DNA from: Paenibacillus sp. A3
GTDB lineage: Bacteria; Bacillota; Bacilli; Paenibacillales; NBRC-103111
Length of the DNA stretch: 35,932 bases
Assembly (NCBI RefSeq): GCF_001399685.1
Contig: NZ_JTHN01000172.1
Location: 1-35,932, forward strand
Reading direction: 5' to 3'
How positions within the stretch are numbered: the first letter of the stretch is position 1; each line of letters starts with the position of its first letter. A program made the translations under genes and the position numbers. Below the pieces are notes generated by a model. The model saw nothing but the letters and a program-made list of their open reading frames with translations, ran no database searches and was not told the DNA's origin. This document shows positions 16,487-24,207 of this stretch, piece after piece.

Positions 16487-16561
16487 AGAAACAGTGTAAG
16501 TTAAGATTTTAAGAATTGAAACCACTCCTTAGAGGAAGTTAGATCCGTTTCCTCGTTATAC

Positions 16562-16790
16562 TCAGGTTGGGGAAAGTAAACCGCCACTAATTATTGCAAA
16601 AATCCAATTTACGCATCCGCCATATCCAAGGTGCTCTTCCTTGGATTGGTGGTGCGACCAAGCAACAGGTTCATCGTTGCCCGGAGATGAATGATGAAAT
16701 GTAATCTGCTTTCCATTGTGGTAGCAGGATTTTCTGTGCCAACGTTCTATTGAATCTTGAAACATTAGATTAAAACAAACGTCTATTGGT
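16562..16790 (-). CDS. possible gene remnant on the minus strand
   Basis: The minus-strand frame is open from above 16850 to TGA 16562. Its last 70 or so residues look protein-like (RKSCYHNGKQITFHHSSPGN, then HLGYGGCVNWIFAIISGGLL). No start codon with a ribosome site was found, and the upstream end overlaps the opposite-strand gene at 16822. It may be the tail of a gene cut by insertion of that gene. Family not recognised. This is the only content seen in 16490-16820 apart from a weak GAGGAA/TTCCTC hairpin near 16535. Confidence 0.3.
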
Positions 16791-16821
16791 TTAAAATGCG
16801 ATATTAGGGAAGGTTGAGCAT

Positions 16822-17451
16822 ATGAAAAGATATTTGATTCACGCACTTTCATTATTGGTTTTATTTTGCTGTATCAGTTCCATATTTCCAACTAAATCCT
16901 ATGCTTGTAGTTGTGCTTATAAACCAGACCCCGATAAAGCATTAGAACAAGCCAAAGCTGTGTTTTCTGGTAAGGTGCTCGAAGCCAAACAAGAGATATT
17001 TGATGTGGATGGGATTCTTGAATACAGAGAAGCAATTCTTTTTAATGTAGAACAAACGTGGAAGGGAACTTCTCAAACACAAATTATCGTGAATACTAAT
17101 TTTGGTGGAGAATCTTCTTGTGGGAATGAATATAAAGTTGGTCAAACTTATCTAGTATTTGCTAATAATTACGACAGTAATAATACTCTACATACAAGCA
17201 TCTGTTCATTAACTAAGGAATTTTCAAATGCCAATATGGAACTTAATAAGATTGGGGAAGGTAATAAGCCAATCGAAAACGTAAACTTAAAAGGTGCAAT
17301 GAGTAAGTTAGATTTTAATAATAAGCTAGTTTATGTTACAGCGGCTTATCATCGCTTAATTAAGTATCATCTTGTTGAGGTGTTTTTTGGTGTGTTCATT
17401 GTGGTTGTTGGACTTGTACTGGTGTTTAAAAAGAAAAAAAGTGAATTGTAA
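16822..17451 (+). CDS. exported, membrane-anchored protein with TIMP/NTR-like Cys start, 209 aa
   Basis: Residues 1-28 are a signal peptide (LIHALSLLVLFCCISSIF). The mature part begins near C-S-C in SYACSCAYKP, the Cys-x-Cys start typical of TIMP/NTR-like domains. It goes on with AVFSGKVLEAKQ and a strand-rich body with more Cys (SSCGNEYKVGQTYLVFANNY, HTSICSLTKEF). Residues of about 184-203 form a C-terminal membrane helix followed by KKKK, so it is anchored outside the cell. NTR-like proteins of this form are common in Bacilli, with unknown function. Placed between the helicase and the methyltransferase, it looks like a moron gene. The ATG has GGAAGG upstream. Confidence 0.65.
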   Translation: MKRYLIHALSLLVLFCCISSIFPTKSYACSCAYKPDPDKALEQAKAVFSGKVLEAKQEIFDVDGILEYREAILFNVEQTWKGTSQTQIIVNTNFGGESSCGNEYKVGQTYLVFANNYDSNNTLHTSICSLTKEFSNANMELNKIGEGNKPIENVNLKGAMSKLDFNNKLVYVTAAYHRLIKYHLVEVFFGVFIVVVGLVLVFKKKKSEL

Positions 17452-17511
17452 TAGATAAAATGTATTTCTGCTGTCCTTTGTGGGGCAACTAATTGCTAAT
17501 TAATAGATAAA

Positions 17512-17681
17512 TTGACCAAAGAACCGATTGCTATACTATATTCTCATTTCATGTAATATTTAATTGTATGAATTGTACGATCGGGCTTGTCAGCCCGTAG
17601 AGAGGCAATTACGTTGTGAAAAAATTTATGACCCTGTGATGCTAAATCAATTATGAGCCGTATTCGTACGGTTCTTTTTTT
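17512..17681 (+). ncRNA. probable small RNA carrying hairpin copy B
   Basis: A promoter is visible: TTGACC (17512-17517) and TATACT (17532-17537), preceded by TG-C as an extended -10, with a short 14-base spacer. The transcript would start near 17544, contain the stem-loop CGGGCT-TGTC-AGCCCG (17582-17597) followed by TAGAG, and end at the strong terminator 17655-17681: about 135 nt with no good ORF. The hairpin shares 21 of 23 positions with copy A at 14008; both differences are in one stem pair (C-G against G-C). Function unknown. Confidence 0.55.
17655..17681 (+). terminator. rho-independent terminator
   Basis: GAGCCGTA-TTCG-TACGGTTC, an 8-bp stem with one G-T pair and a TTCG tetraloop, followed by T7. 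Confidence 0.9.
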
Positions 17682-17751
17682 ATGATCGAAACAGGACGCA
17701 GTTGATTTATTAATCTCATCCCCTACTAACCAATAATACGAGGTGAAGAAA

Positions 17752-17859
17752 TTGAAATGGTACAACAATTTAAAGTACTGGACATATCAAATTCAGTATG
17801 ATGAATCAAGATGGCGCTTTAAACCACCTAAATTTTTTAACACCAAAACGAAATTTTAG
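17752..17859 (+). CDS. tiny aromatic/basic ORF, 35 aa
   Basis: TTG start with GAGGTG seven bases upstream. The product is rich in aromatic and basic residues (WYNNLKYWTYQIQYDESRW, ending FKPPKFFNTKTKF). It ends exactly where the next terminator stem begins, which supports a real transcription unit. Small basic peptides of this sort occur in phages, but I cannot assign a role. Confidence 0.4.
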   Translation: MKWYNNLKYWTYQIQYDESRWRFKPPKFFNTKTKF

Positions 17860-17888
17860 AACTTCGGTAGCTAGCTGAAGTTCTTTTC
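17858..17888 (+). terminator. terminator after the tiny ORF
   Basis: AGAACTTC, an 11-base loop, GAAGTTCT, then TTTCT. It lies 22 bases before the methyltransferase start, so that gene either has a promoter very close by or depends on read-through. Confidence 0.75.
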
Positions 17889-17909
17889 TAATTTGAAAGG
17901 AGAATGTAA

Positions 17910-19178
17910 GTGGAGGTTATCAAATTAAAAATCGATCAACTGGTTCATGCAGACTATAATCCAAGGAAGGATTTACAGCCGGAAGATCCTGAATTTGAAA
18001 AAATCAAGAATAGTATTAACGAGTTCGGATATTGCGAGCCGATCATAGTCAACAGTGATTACACGATCATTGGAGGTCATCAACGAGCAAAAGTATTGAA
18101 GGCTCTCGGATACGATGAAGTGGATTGCGTGCTAATCGATATTGATAAAACGAAAGAAAAAGCTTTGAACATTGCACTCAATAAGATTACTGGCGAATGG
18201 GATTTTGATGCCCTCTCCTCCCTGCTCGATGAGTTGAAGCATGAGGATTTCAATCTTGAGCTTACCGGCTTTGATCTGTCAGAAGCTGAGAAATTATTAG
18301 ATGAGCTGTATAAACACGATGAACCAGATGAAAATGATTTCGATATCGATGAAGCATTGCCGGAACAACCGATCACTCAGAAAGGTGACGTTTGGATATT
18401 AGGTAAACATCGGTTAATGTGCGGTGACAGCACCAGCGAGCAGGATATGACAACGTTGATGGATGGGGAGAAAGCCCGGTTGATTGTGACTGATCCTCCC
18501 TACAATGTGGACTATACAGGCAAAACGAAAGATGCACTAAAGATCGAAAACGACAAAATGGACAATGATCAGTTTTACGAGTTTTTATTGGCAGCATATA
18601 AACGCATGTATGAGGTAGCTGACGATGGTGCCAGTATTTATGTTTTTCATGCGGATAGTGAGGGATTGAATTTTCGGAAGGCGTTTATCGAAGCGGGGTT
18701 TAAGTTGGCACAATGCTGTATCTGGGCTAAACAAGTTTTCGTGATGGGAAGGCAAGATTATCAGTGGCAGCATGAACCTGTATTGTACGGCTGGAAACCA
18801 ACTGCGGGACACTATTGGAATAGCGACCGTAAGCAAACAACGCTCTGGCAATTTGATCGACCTTTCCGTAACGAGCATCATCCAACAATGAAAACGATCC
18901 CCCTTATCTCCTATCCAATTAAAAACTCAAGCAAGATTGGCGATATCGTTCTCGATTCATTTGGAGGTTCCGGCTCTACACTAATCGCTTGCGAGGAATC
19001 AGATCGAGTTTGCTATACGATGGAGCTTGATCCGAAATATGCAGATGTCATTGTCAATCGGTATATCGCTCACGTTGATAACGATAACGGCGTATACTTG
19101 ATTCGAGATGGTGTAAAGGTTCCTTACCAAGGAATCGTTGCTGAGTCGGAAAGGTCAGAGGTATCATGTGCTGACTAA
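17910..19178 (+). CDS. ParB-domain DNA methyltransferase (N4/N6, beta class), 422 aa
   Basis: Transfers a methyl group from S-adenosylmethionine to adenine N6 or cytosine N4 in DNA. Residues of about 1-130 are a ParB-like nuclease/CTPase-type domain (DYNPRKDLQ, GGHQRAKVLKALG). The methyltransferase part has the catalytic D195-P-P-Y198 and, after a target-recognition stretch, the cofactor loop F351-GGSG355 (motif order of the beta class). The ParB-methyltransferase fusion is a hallmark of Firmicute prophages, where it lies just before the small terminase, as here. GTG start with AGGAGAATG upstream. It could protect element DNA from restriction or mark packaging sites; the target sequence is unknown. 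Confidence 0.88.
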   Translation: MEVIKLKIDQLVHADYNPRKDLQPEDPEFEKIKNSINEFGYCEPIIVNSDYTIIGGHQRAKVLKALGYDEVDCVLIDIDKTKEKALNIALNKITGEWDFDALSSLLDELKHEDFNLELTGFDLSEAEKLLDELYKHDEPDENDFDIDEALPEQPITQKGDVWILGKHRLMCGDSTSEQDMTTLMDGEKARLIVTDPPYNVDYTGKTKDALKIENDKMDNDQFYEFLLAAYKRMYEVADDGASIYVFHADSEGLNFRKAFIEAGFKLAQCCIWAKQVFVMGRQDYQWQHEPVLYGWKPTAGHYWNSDRKQTTLWQFDRPFRNEHHPTMKTIPLISYPIKNSSKIGDIVLDSFGGSGSTLIACEESDRVCYTMELDPKYADVIVNRYIAHVDNDNGVYLIRDGVKVPYQGIVAESERSEVSCAD

Positions 19179-19196
19179 ACCGAAAGAGGTGATCCT

Positions 19197-19358
19197 ATGG
19201 GTAAGGCAAAAGTGAAGATGGTGATTCGGTTCCTCAAGAGGATGCAAGCCGAAAAGATTTGCGTACTTAGGGAAGAAGAAGCTCGGGAGGATAATGAGCG
19301 GATTCAAAAGGTGATTAAGGATATTGAGCATTTTTACGAAGCGGAGTTAGAAGATTAA
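19197..19358 (+). CDS. small coiled-coil phage protein, 53 aa
   Basis: ATG 19197 with AAAGAGGTG upstream. The product is highly charged and helical (MGKAKVKMVIRFLKRMQAEK, then EEEAREDNERIQKVIKDIEH), consistent with a short coiled coil. It starts 18 bases after the methyltransferase and is probably co-transcribed. No known family assigned. Confidence 0.6.
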   Translation: MGKAKVKMVIRFLKRMQAEKICVLREEEAREDNERIQKVIKDIEHFYEAELED

Positions 19359-19374
19359 GGATAACGTAATGATC

Positions 19375-19406
19375 AAGGGGATGGCTGATAACGGCTCTCC
19401 CCTTTT
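19375..19406 (+). terminator. terminator or attenuator before the small terminase
   Basis: AAGGGGA (19375-19381) pairs with TCCCCTT (19398-19404), followed by TT. Its position 25 bases before the terminase ribosome site suggests partial termination between early and packaging genes. Confidence 0.6.
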
Positions 19407-19431
19407 CAATTTGATTGGAGGTGAGGTGACG

Positions 19432-20175
19432 ATGGGAAAGAACGATGTTACGCCAAAAAAGAATAAGCCAAAAATACTGACGAAATATGAACAATTTGTT
19501 GTTCCAAGATTAAAGGATATCCCCGTTTGGGTACGAGAAGGATTAACCGATGAGGAGATTGCTAAGCGATTAAATATTCACATATGGACGCTTGGAGATT
19601 ATAGACGTAAGCATCCGAAATTTGCTGAAGCATTAGAACGTCCAACCCTGTGGGAAACCCATGTGTATCCGAGATTAACGGAAATTCAGCAATGGTTTCA
19701 AGAAGGTATGAACACTGAGGATATAATCAAAAATCTCGGCATTGGAAAAACAACTTGGTACGAGTATATCGATAAACATCCGATGCTTGCAGAACTTGTT
19801 AAATGGAGCAAGTCTGTTACAATTTCTCGCGTGGAAAATTCGCTTTTGAAAGCTGCTATAGGGTATGAATATGAAGAAATTAAAACGATTGTCGAAGAGG
19901 ACAAAAACGGAAAGAAGCGTACCCGAATTGAGAAGGTTAAACGACATCAGCCCCCTAACCCAACCGCGATAATCTTCTATTTAAAGAATCGCGCCCCGAA
20001 CGAATGGAATGACCGCCGCGAGATCGTCGTCGATACGAAAGCGTTAGAGCAGCAACGGAAACAACTATTTCTTGATATGATCGAAGCCGATGTCATTGAA
20101 GCAGAGGGTGAAATGCTGGAGGAATCGGTAGCGGTAGATGATGGCTTCGAGGAGCCGGATGAGGATGTTCAATAA
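19432..20175 (+). CDS. terminase small subunit-like protein, 247 aa
   Basis: The small terminase recognises the packaging site and recruits the large subunit. Two tandem helix-turn-helix units are visible: VREGLTDEEIAKRLNIHIWT and QEGMNTEDIIKNLGIGKTTW. A helical region follows (LLKAAIGYEYEE), then the typical PPNPTAIIFYLKNRAPNEW segment and an acidic tail (DDGFEEPDEDV). I chose ATG 19432 (GGAGGTGAGG just upstream) over ATG 19369, because the latter would be translated through the terminator hairpin. Placed after the ParB-methyltransferase as in phages, but separated from the large subunit by 2.4 kb of inserted genes. Confidence 0.82.
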   Translation: MGKNDVTPKKNKPKILTKYEQFVVPRLKDIPVWVREGLTDEEIAKRLNIHIWTLGDYRRKHPKFAEALERPTLWETHVYPRLTEIQQWFQEGMNTEDIIKNLGIGKTTWYEYIDKHPMLAELVKWSKSVTISRVENSLLKAAIGYEYEEIKTIVEEDKNGKKRTRIEKVKRHQPPNPTAIIFYLKNRAPNEWNDRREIVVDTKALEQQRKQLFLDMIEADVIEAEGEMLEESVAVDDGFEEPDEDVQ

Positions 20176-20285
20176 GGTTATGTCGTCAGTTTTTCGATAG
20201 ATAAACGCCGGTATCTGCCGGAATAATACCCCAAAATTAGCCATAATCGATGCATAAGATAAGTTATGTATTGAGTTGATTGTCT

Positions 20286-20331
20286 CCCCCACCAACGGTA
20301 TCATGTCACAGAATGAACCGATAGGTGGGGG
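20286..20331 (+). promoter_or_regulatory. hairpin that would hide the recombinase ribosome site
   Basis: CCCCCACC (20286-20293) pairs with GGTGGGGG (20324-20331), and inside it CGGT can pair with ACCG. The 3' arm is the purine-rich sequence five bases before the recombinase ATG. It might be a translation switch, or part of a recombination site for the adjacent tyrosine recombinase. Confidence 0.45.
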
Positions 20332-20335
20332 CGAA

Positions 20336-21181
20336 ATGCAGTATTTACAAGCGTATGAGACGCATTTACGTAGCAAAGACCGGAGTGAGAACACAATTTC
20401 CTGCTACATAAGAGACGTTTTGCAGTTCATGGATTAGTACAAGGACAAGACGAACTATGGCTTGGACAAACTGATCGAACTTGATGGTGTAGAATACAAG
20501 AAGTATCTGCAAGCCATTGGGCTAGAGGTCATTACGATTAACCGGAAGATAGCCAGCATCAACGTATTCTGTCAATGGATGCTCAAACAGGGCTATATTA
20601 AGGAACCCATTCATATTGAAGCGGTACGAAACAAGGTGATCCGGCAATATAAAGGGCTAGAGGACAGGGATTTGTAGAAACTACGGAATGAAATCCACCG
20701 GATGGGCAATCGGATGCATATCTGTATGATTGAACTGCTAATCGGAACCGGTATCAGGGTAAGCGAATTAGTTGGAATTAGGCTGAAGGATATAGAATTG
20801 TCAGATCGGAAAGGAACATTGAAGGTATTCGGTAAAGGAAACTCCTTTCGAACGATACCTATTAACAAGGATGTCCGTAAAGCACTCGCACGATATATAG
20901 AAGTCAGACCAGACAACGAGTCTGAATATTTATTTATCGGGCAGCGCGGCGCATTAGAACGAAACGCAATCAATTTAATATTGAAGAAATACGGTGATCG
21001 AATTCAGGTGAAGGTTACTCCCCACATGCTACGCCATACGCTAGGATATAGGCTGGTCAAGACAATTCCGTTGACCACGATTCAACAAATACTGGGCCAT
21101 GATAATGTATCCACTACGAATATCTATACATTGACAACTCAGCAAGATATGGAAACGGCATTGATGAATATTGAGTGGTGA
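20336..21181 (+). pseudogene. tyrosine recombinase (XerC/D-like) with two in-frame amber stops
   Basis: A single frame of 282 codons is interrupted only by TAG at codons 34 and 114. The N-terminal SAM-like domain (MQYLQAYETHLRSKDRSENT) and the catalytic domain are otherwise complete: GTGIRVSEL (Arg), FGKGNSFRTIPIN (Lys region), HMLRHTLGYRL (H-x2-R), LGHDNVSTTNIY (His, then Tyr nucleophile). Both stops fit a one-base change from a sense codon. It would rejoin DNA at short paired sites. The first TAG is in QFMD-stop-YKDK, the second in DRDL-stop-KLRNE. It is probably a recent pseudogene. Read-through is possible but not shown. Confidence 0.85.
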
Positions 21182-21199
21182 CGAGCCACTCTTTTTTTT
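21173..21199 (+). terminator. terminator overlapping the recombinase stop
   Basis: GAGTGG (21173-21178), 7-base loop, CCACTC, then T8. The stem includes the last sense codon. The following 240 bases before the LRR gene contain no ORF. Confidence 0.9.
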
Positions 21200-21444
21200 G
21201 TTTCATGGGAGGGGTACTTCTAACGGTTAAAATGGAGCCGCCAGCAAAGGCTGCGGAAATTTTTTTGATGGATTCATAGTAAAAATATAACCTTATAGTT
21301 AAATACCACGAACACCCACAAATAATGAGATATTTCTTGTCGGATCAAAAGACAACAAATTGTGGTACAATCAGGAAAGTCGGAGTCCTCTTTTATATTC
21401 ACCACTTAATCATGTAATCTATTACATTGTAGAGGAAAATGCAC

Positions 21445-22533
21445 ATGAAAAAAGTCATCCTTTTAGCACTCTTTATATCTCTTTGGGCTTCTTTAGTAAC
21501 CAATGAAAAGGAAGCAATTGCAGCAAACAAGATTATTAAGGATCCTGTGATTGAAGAATCAATAAAGAAAGAACTTGAACTGGATTCATCCTATGAAATA
21601 ACAAAATCTGATTTGGAACGCCTGACTCAATTATGGATTGAAGGCAATGCCCAGACACTTGAAGGGTTAGAATATGCAATAAATCTCAAGTCGCTGGCAA
21701 TTAATTACGCGCATATTAGCGATATCTCCGCACTAGCTTCACTGCATAAGCTTTACGATGTATACATTCATCACACTCAAGTAAAAGACATCTCTCCTTT
21801 GGCCGGAAAAACAAGTATCGAATGGCTTATACTGGATAGCAACGAAATAGAGGATATTAAGCCTTTGGCAACATTGGAAAACCTCAGGTCTTTAACAATT
21901 GAAGATAACCACATTACGGATTTGACTCCGTTGGAAAATCTCAAACAGTTGTATTTGATCTCAATACAATATAATCCGATAAAAAGCCTGAACAGCCTGC
22001 CAGGGATGCCGCATTTACAAGCCGTCTATATGGCGGGCGTTGAAGCTGACGATTTGGATAAGCTTTTAGATATTCAAAAGCTTAGATACGTACAGTGGTC
22101 CAAGGAACTGACGGAGCAACATGCGAATTTAGCTGCACGTTTGATTGAAAAGGAAGTTGAAGTTGCAGAAGAAAGTAAGCCCCGCCCAGTACGTGTGATA
22201 ATAAACAATCGAGAAATTCTACCTATCTCAATATCATCTAAAAATGGCACTACGTTCATTCAACTTCGAAAAATAAGTGAAGTGCTTCATCTAAATCTTG
22301 AATGGAAAGAAAGTACTCGTTCCATCATGATAACCAAAGATAAGAATCAGCTAGAACTTACCGTTGATAGTAAGAGTGCATACATAAACAATAAAATGGT
22401 TGAGCTTAACGAACCTCCCTTTATTGACGAGATGTATCAACAAGCATTTGTACCTATTCGTTTTCTGTTCGAGGCTCTAAACGCGTCAATTCAATGGAAT
22501 CACGAAAGAAATCTTATAAATATTACATACTAA
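21445..22533 (+). CDS. secreted leucine-rich-repeat protein with copper-amine-oxidase-like C-terminal domain, about 362 aa
   Basis: The signal peptide ends near NEKEAIAANK. Residues of about 60-215 hold internalin-like repeats of about 22 residues: LEGLEYAINLKSLAINYAHI, ISALASLHKLYDVYIHHT, IKPLATLENLRSLTIEDN, LTPLENLKQLYLISIQYN. The last 110 or so residues are a copper amine oxidase N-terminal-type domain (VRVIINNREI, then AYINNKMVELNEPPF and QQAFVPIRFLFEALNASI), which in Paenibacillus and Brevibacillus acts as an extracellular or wall-associated module. ATG 21445 fits GAGGAAA upstream better than ATG 21439. Lying between the two terminase genes it is cargo, not a phage structural gene. Binding of a surface or protein ligand is inferred. 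Confidence 0.8.
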   Translation: MKKVILLALFISLWASLVTNEKEAIAANKIIKDPVIEESIKKELELDSSYEITKSDLERLTQLWIEGNAQTLEGLEYAINLKSLAINYAHISDISALASLHKLYDVYIHHTQVKDISPLAGKTSIEWLILDSNEIEDIKPLATLENLRSLTIEDNHITDLTPLENLKQLYLISIQYNPIKSLNSLPGMPHLQAVYMAGVEADDLDKLLDIQKLRYVQWSKELTEQHANLAARLIEKEVEVAEESKPRPVRVIINNREILPISISSKNGTTFIQLRKISEVLHLNLEWKESTRSIMITKDKNQLELTVDSKSAYINNKMVELNEPPFIDEMYQQAFVPIRFLFEALNASIQWNHERNLINITY

Positions 22534-22588
22534 GTTTTACAATTCGCCTAACGAGAATCGCTTCAGATGAACGAAAGGAGCAGCTACA

Positions 22589-24193
22589 ATTGAAAATATA
22601 AATTTTGAACAAGATCGACAGACTAAATTACTTAAACAGTATATGGAGCAGCATTTCAAGCCTCCGAAAATCAAGCAACTTATTGAAGCCTTCTCCTTCT
22701 CCGAACTCCGCAAATTAATCGGAGAGATGGATATCGAATTCTTTGCCCTGTGCTATTTCCCGAAATACTTTGATCGAGAATTCGGCCAGTTTCACCGAGA
22801 AATGTTTGACGAGTTAAAATTGATGCTATCCAGTAAAGAACTAATCACTGCCTTTGGCGTACCTCGTGCCCATGGTAAAAGTGTGATCAGTTCTTTTTTA
22901 TTTCCACTGTACGCTACTCTCTATGATAAATCTCAATTTACTCTGATTGTATCAGCGACGGAAATGATCTGTTTGCCATTCCTCGATATGTTGAAGGATG
23001 AGCTTGAGACGAACACCATGCTCATTGAGGATTTCGGCATTCGTAAAGGAAGCCGCTGGAACAATAATGAAATATGGCTTCGCAGTAAAAGTGGACTCGA
23101 TTCCTGCATCATGATTCGTGGTATAGACGGTTCCCTTCGAGGCATCCATTATAAACATCATCGACCTACTCTTGTTCTGATGGATGACCTGCTGAAGGAA
23201 GACACTGCACGATCCGAAGCGAAAAGAGAACAGATTAAAAGTACGTTTACCGATGTCATTCTCCCTATCGGAACAAAGGATACGAACATTCTGATCTGCG
23301 GCACAATATTAAATGAAGAAGACTTGATGGCTGACTTGCTGAAAGGCAAGATTCCCGGTGTCAGAAGCATTCGTAAATCTGCTGTCATTCAATTTTCTGA
23401 ACGTGACGATTTATGGTCTGAATGGGAGCGACTATACAATAACCTGCAGGACGAAGACAGGGTCAATACGGCTCTGTCTTTTTTTCGTTCATATCAACAA
23501 GAAATGCTGGATGGGACGGAGATACTCTGGCCCGAATATCTGAACTATTACTATCTCATGTGCAAAAAGCAAGCCATGGGTGAAAAGAGTTTCTATAAAG
23601 AATTACAAAACGATCCCCGCTCAACAGATGAGTATATCTTCCAGAACATCGTGTGTTGGGATCGACTACCTGAGTTTGCGGAAATGGAGATTGCCATGTA
23701 CATCGATCCAGCTATCAAAGCTGGTAAGAAGAACGATTACTCTGCTATCACCATATTAGGTCAGCATCGAAAAACAAAACAGCTTTACGTGATTGACAGT
23801 AATGTTTATAAACTGCTACCGGATGACTTGTTTCAGGTGGCAATCGAAAAGCTGCGTATATTTCCAGTTGATAAACTTGGCTTTGAAGTCAATCAGGCAC
23901 AGAGTTATATGAAGCAAAAGTTTGAGGAGCAACTTTGGAAGGTCAAAATATTCACTCTAGTTGAAAGTGTGAATTCCAAAGGACAGAAACACGAACGGAT
24001 AATCAGTCTGGAACCAGAGATTAAGAAGGGCCATATCCTGTTTAATCCTGCGAACATCCGCTACAACAATCAAGTGAAGGACTACAATCGAAATTGTCGG
24101 TTTGATGATGCTCCCGATTCGCTCTATGGGGCTGTACAATTGATCCATGCAGTGAAAAGTCTGAAATTTTATGATCGAAGTTTATTATTCTGA
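22589..24193 (+). CDS. terminase large subunit (packaging ATPase and nuclease)
   Basis: Pumps DNA into the prohead and cuts it. The ATPase part includes the Walker A-like GVPRAHGKSVISSFLFPLY and a Walker B with LVLMDDLLKED. The nuclease domain shows MYIDPAIKAGKKNDYSAITI with its Asp, and DRNCRFDDAPDSLYGAVQL with conserved Asp near the end. The first ATG is 22643, but the frame is open upstream and a good site (GAAAGGAG, 22573-22580) points to ATT 22589, adding ENINFEQDRQTKLLKQY. I take ATT 22589 as the start (rare codon), or a mutated ATG. Adjacent to portal by 14 bases. Confidence 0.88.
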   Translation: MENINFEQDRQTKLLKQYMEQHFKPPKIKQLIEAFSFSELRKLIGEMDIEFFALCYFPKYFDREFGQFHREMFDELKLMLSSKELITAFGVPRAHGKSVISSFLFPLYATLYDKSQFTLIVSATEMICLPFLDMLKDELETNTMLIEDFGIRKGSRWNNNEIWLRSKSGLDSCIMIRGIDGSLRGIHYKHHRPTLVLMDDLLKEDTARSEAKREQIKSTFTDVILPIGTKDTNILICGTILNEEDLMADLLKGKIPGVRSIRKSAVIQFSERDDLWSEWERLYNNLQDEDRVNTALSFFRSYQQEMLDGTEILWPEYLNYYYLMCKKQAMGEKSFYKELQNDPRSTDEYIFQNIVCWDRLPEFAEMEIAMYIDPAIKAGKKNDYSAITILGQHRKTKQLYVIDSNVYKLLPDDLFQVAIEKLRIFPVDKLGFEVNQAQSYMKQKFEEQLWKVKIFTLVESVNSKGQKHERIISLEPEIKKGHILFNPANIRYNNQVKDYNRNCRFDDAPDSLYGAVQLIHAVKSLKFYDRSLLF

Positions 24194-24207
24194 AAGGAGT
24201 CATAGCC

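Noticed and set aside
17655..17674. Resemblance to group II intron domain V (GAGCCGTA ... TACGGTTC)
   Set aside because: The internal helix and bulge of domain V are missing; the arms are joined by a TTCG loop and followed by T7, so it is a terminator. No intron-encoded protein is nearby.
17544..17768. Minus-strand open frame across the small-RNA interval
   Set aside because: It runs antisense through the terminator and the conserved hairpin and has no ribosome site; the RNA signals explain the region better.
19369..19431. Upstream ATG for the small terminase
   Set aside because: It would translate the arms of a terminator hairpin, and a much stronger ribosome site serves ATG 19432.
20435..20677. 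Genome-wide amber (TAG) recoding in the element
   Set aside because: TAG is used as the natural stop of the Cys-rich gene at 25885, and other intact phage genes have no internal TAG, so recoding of the whole element is unlikely.
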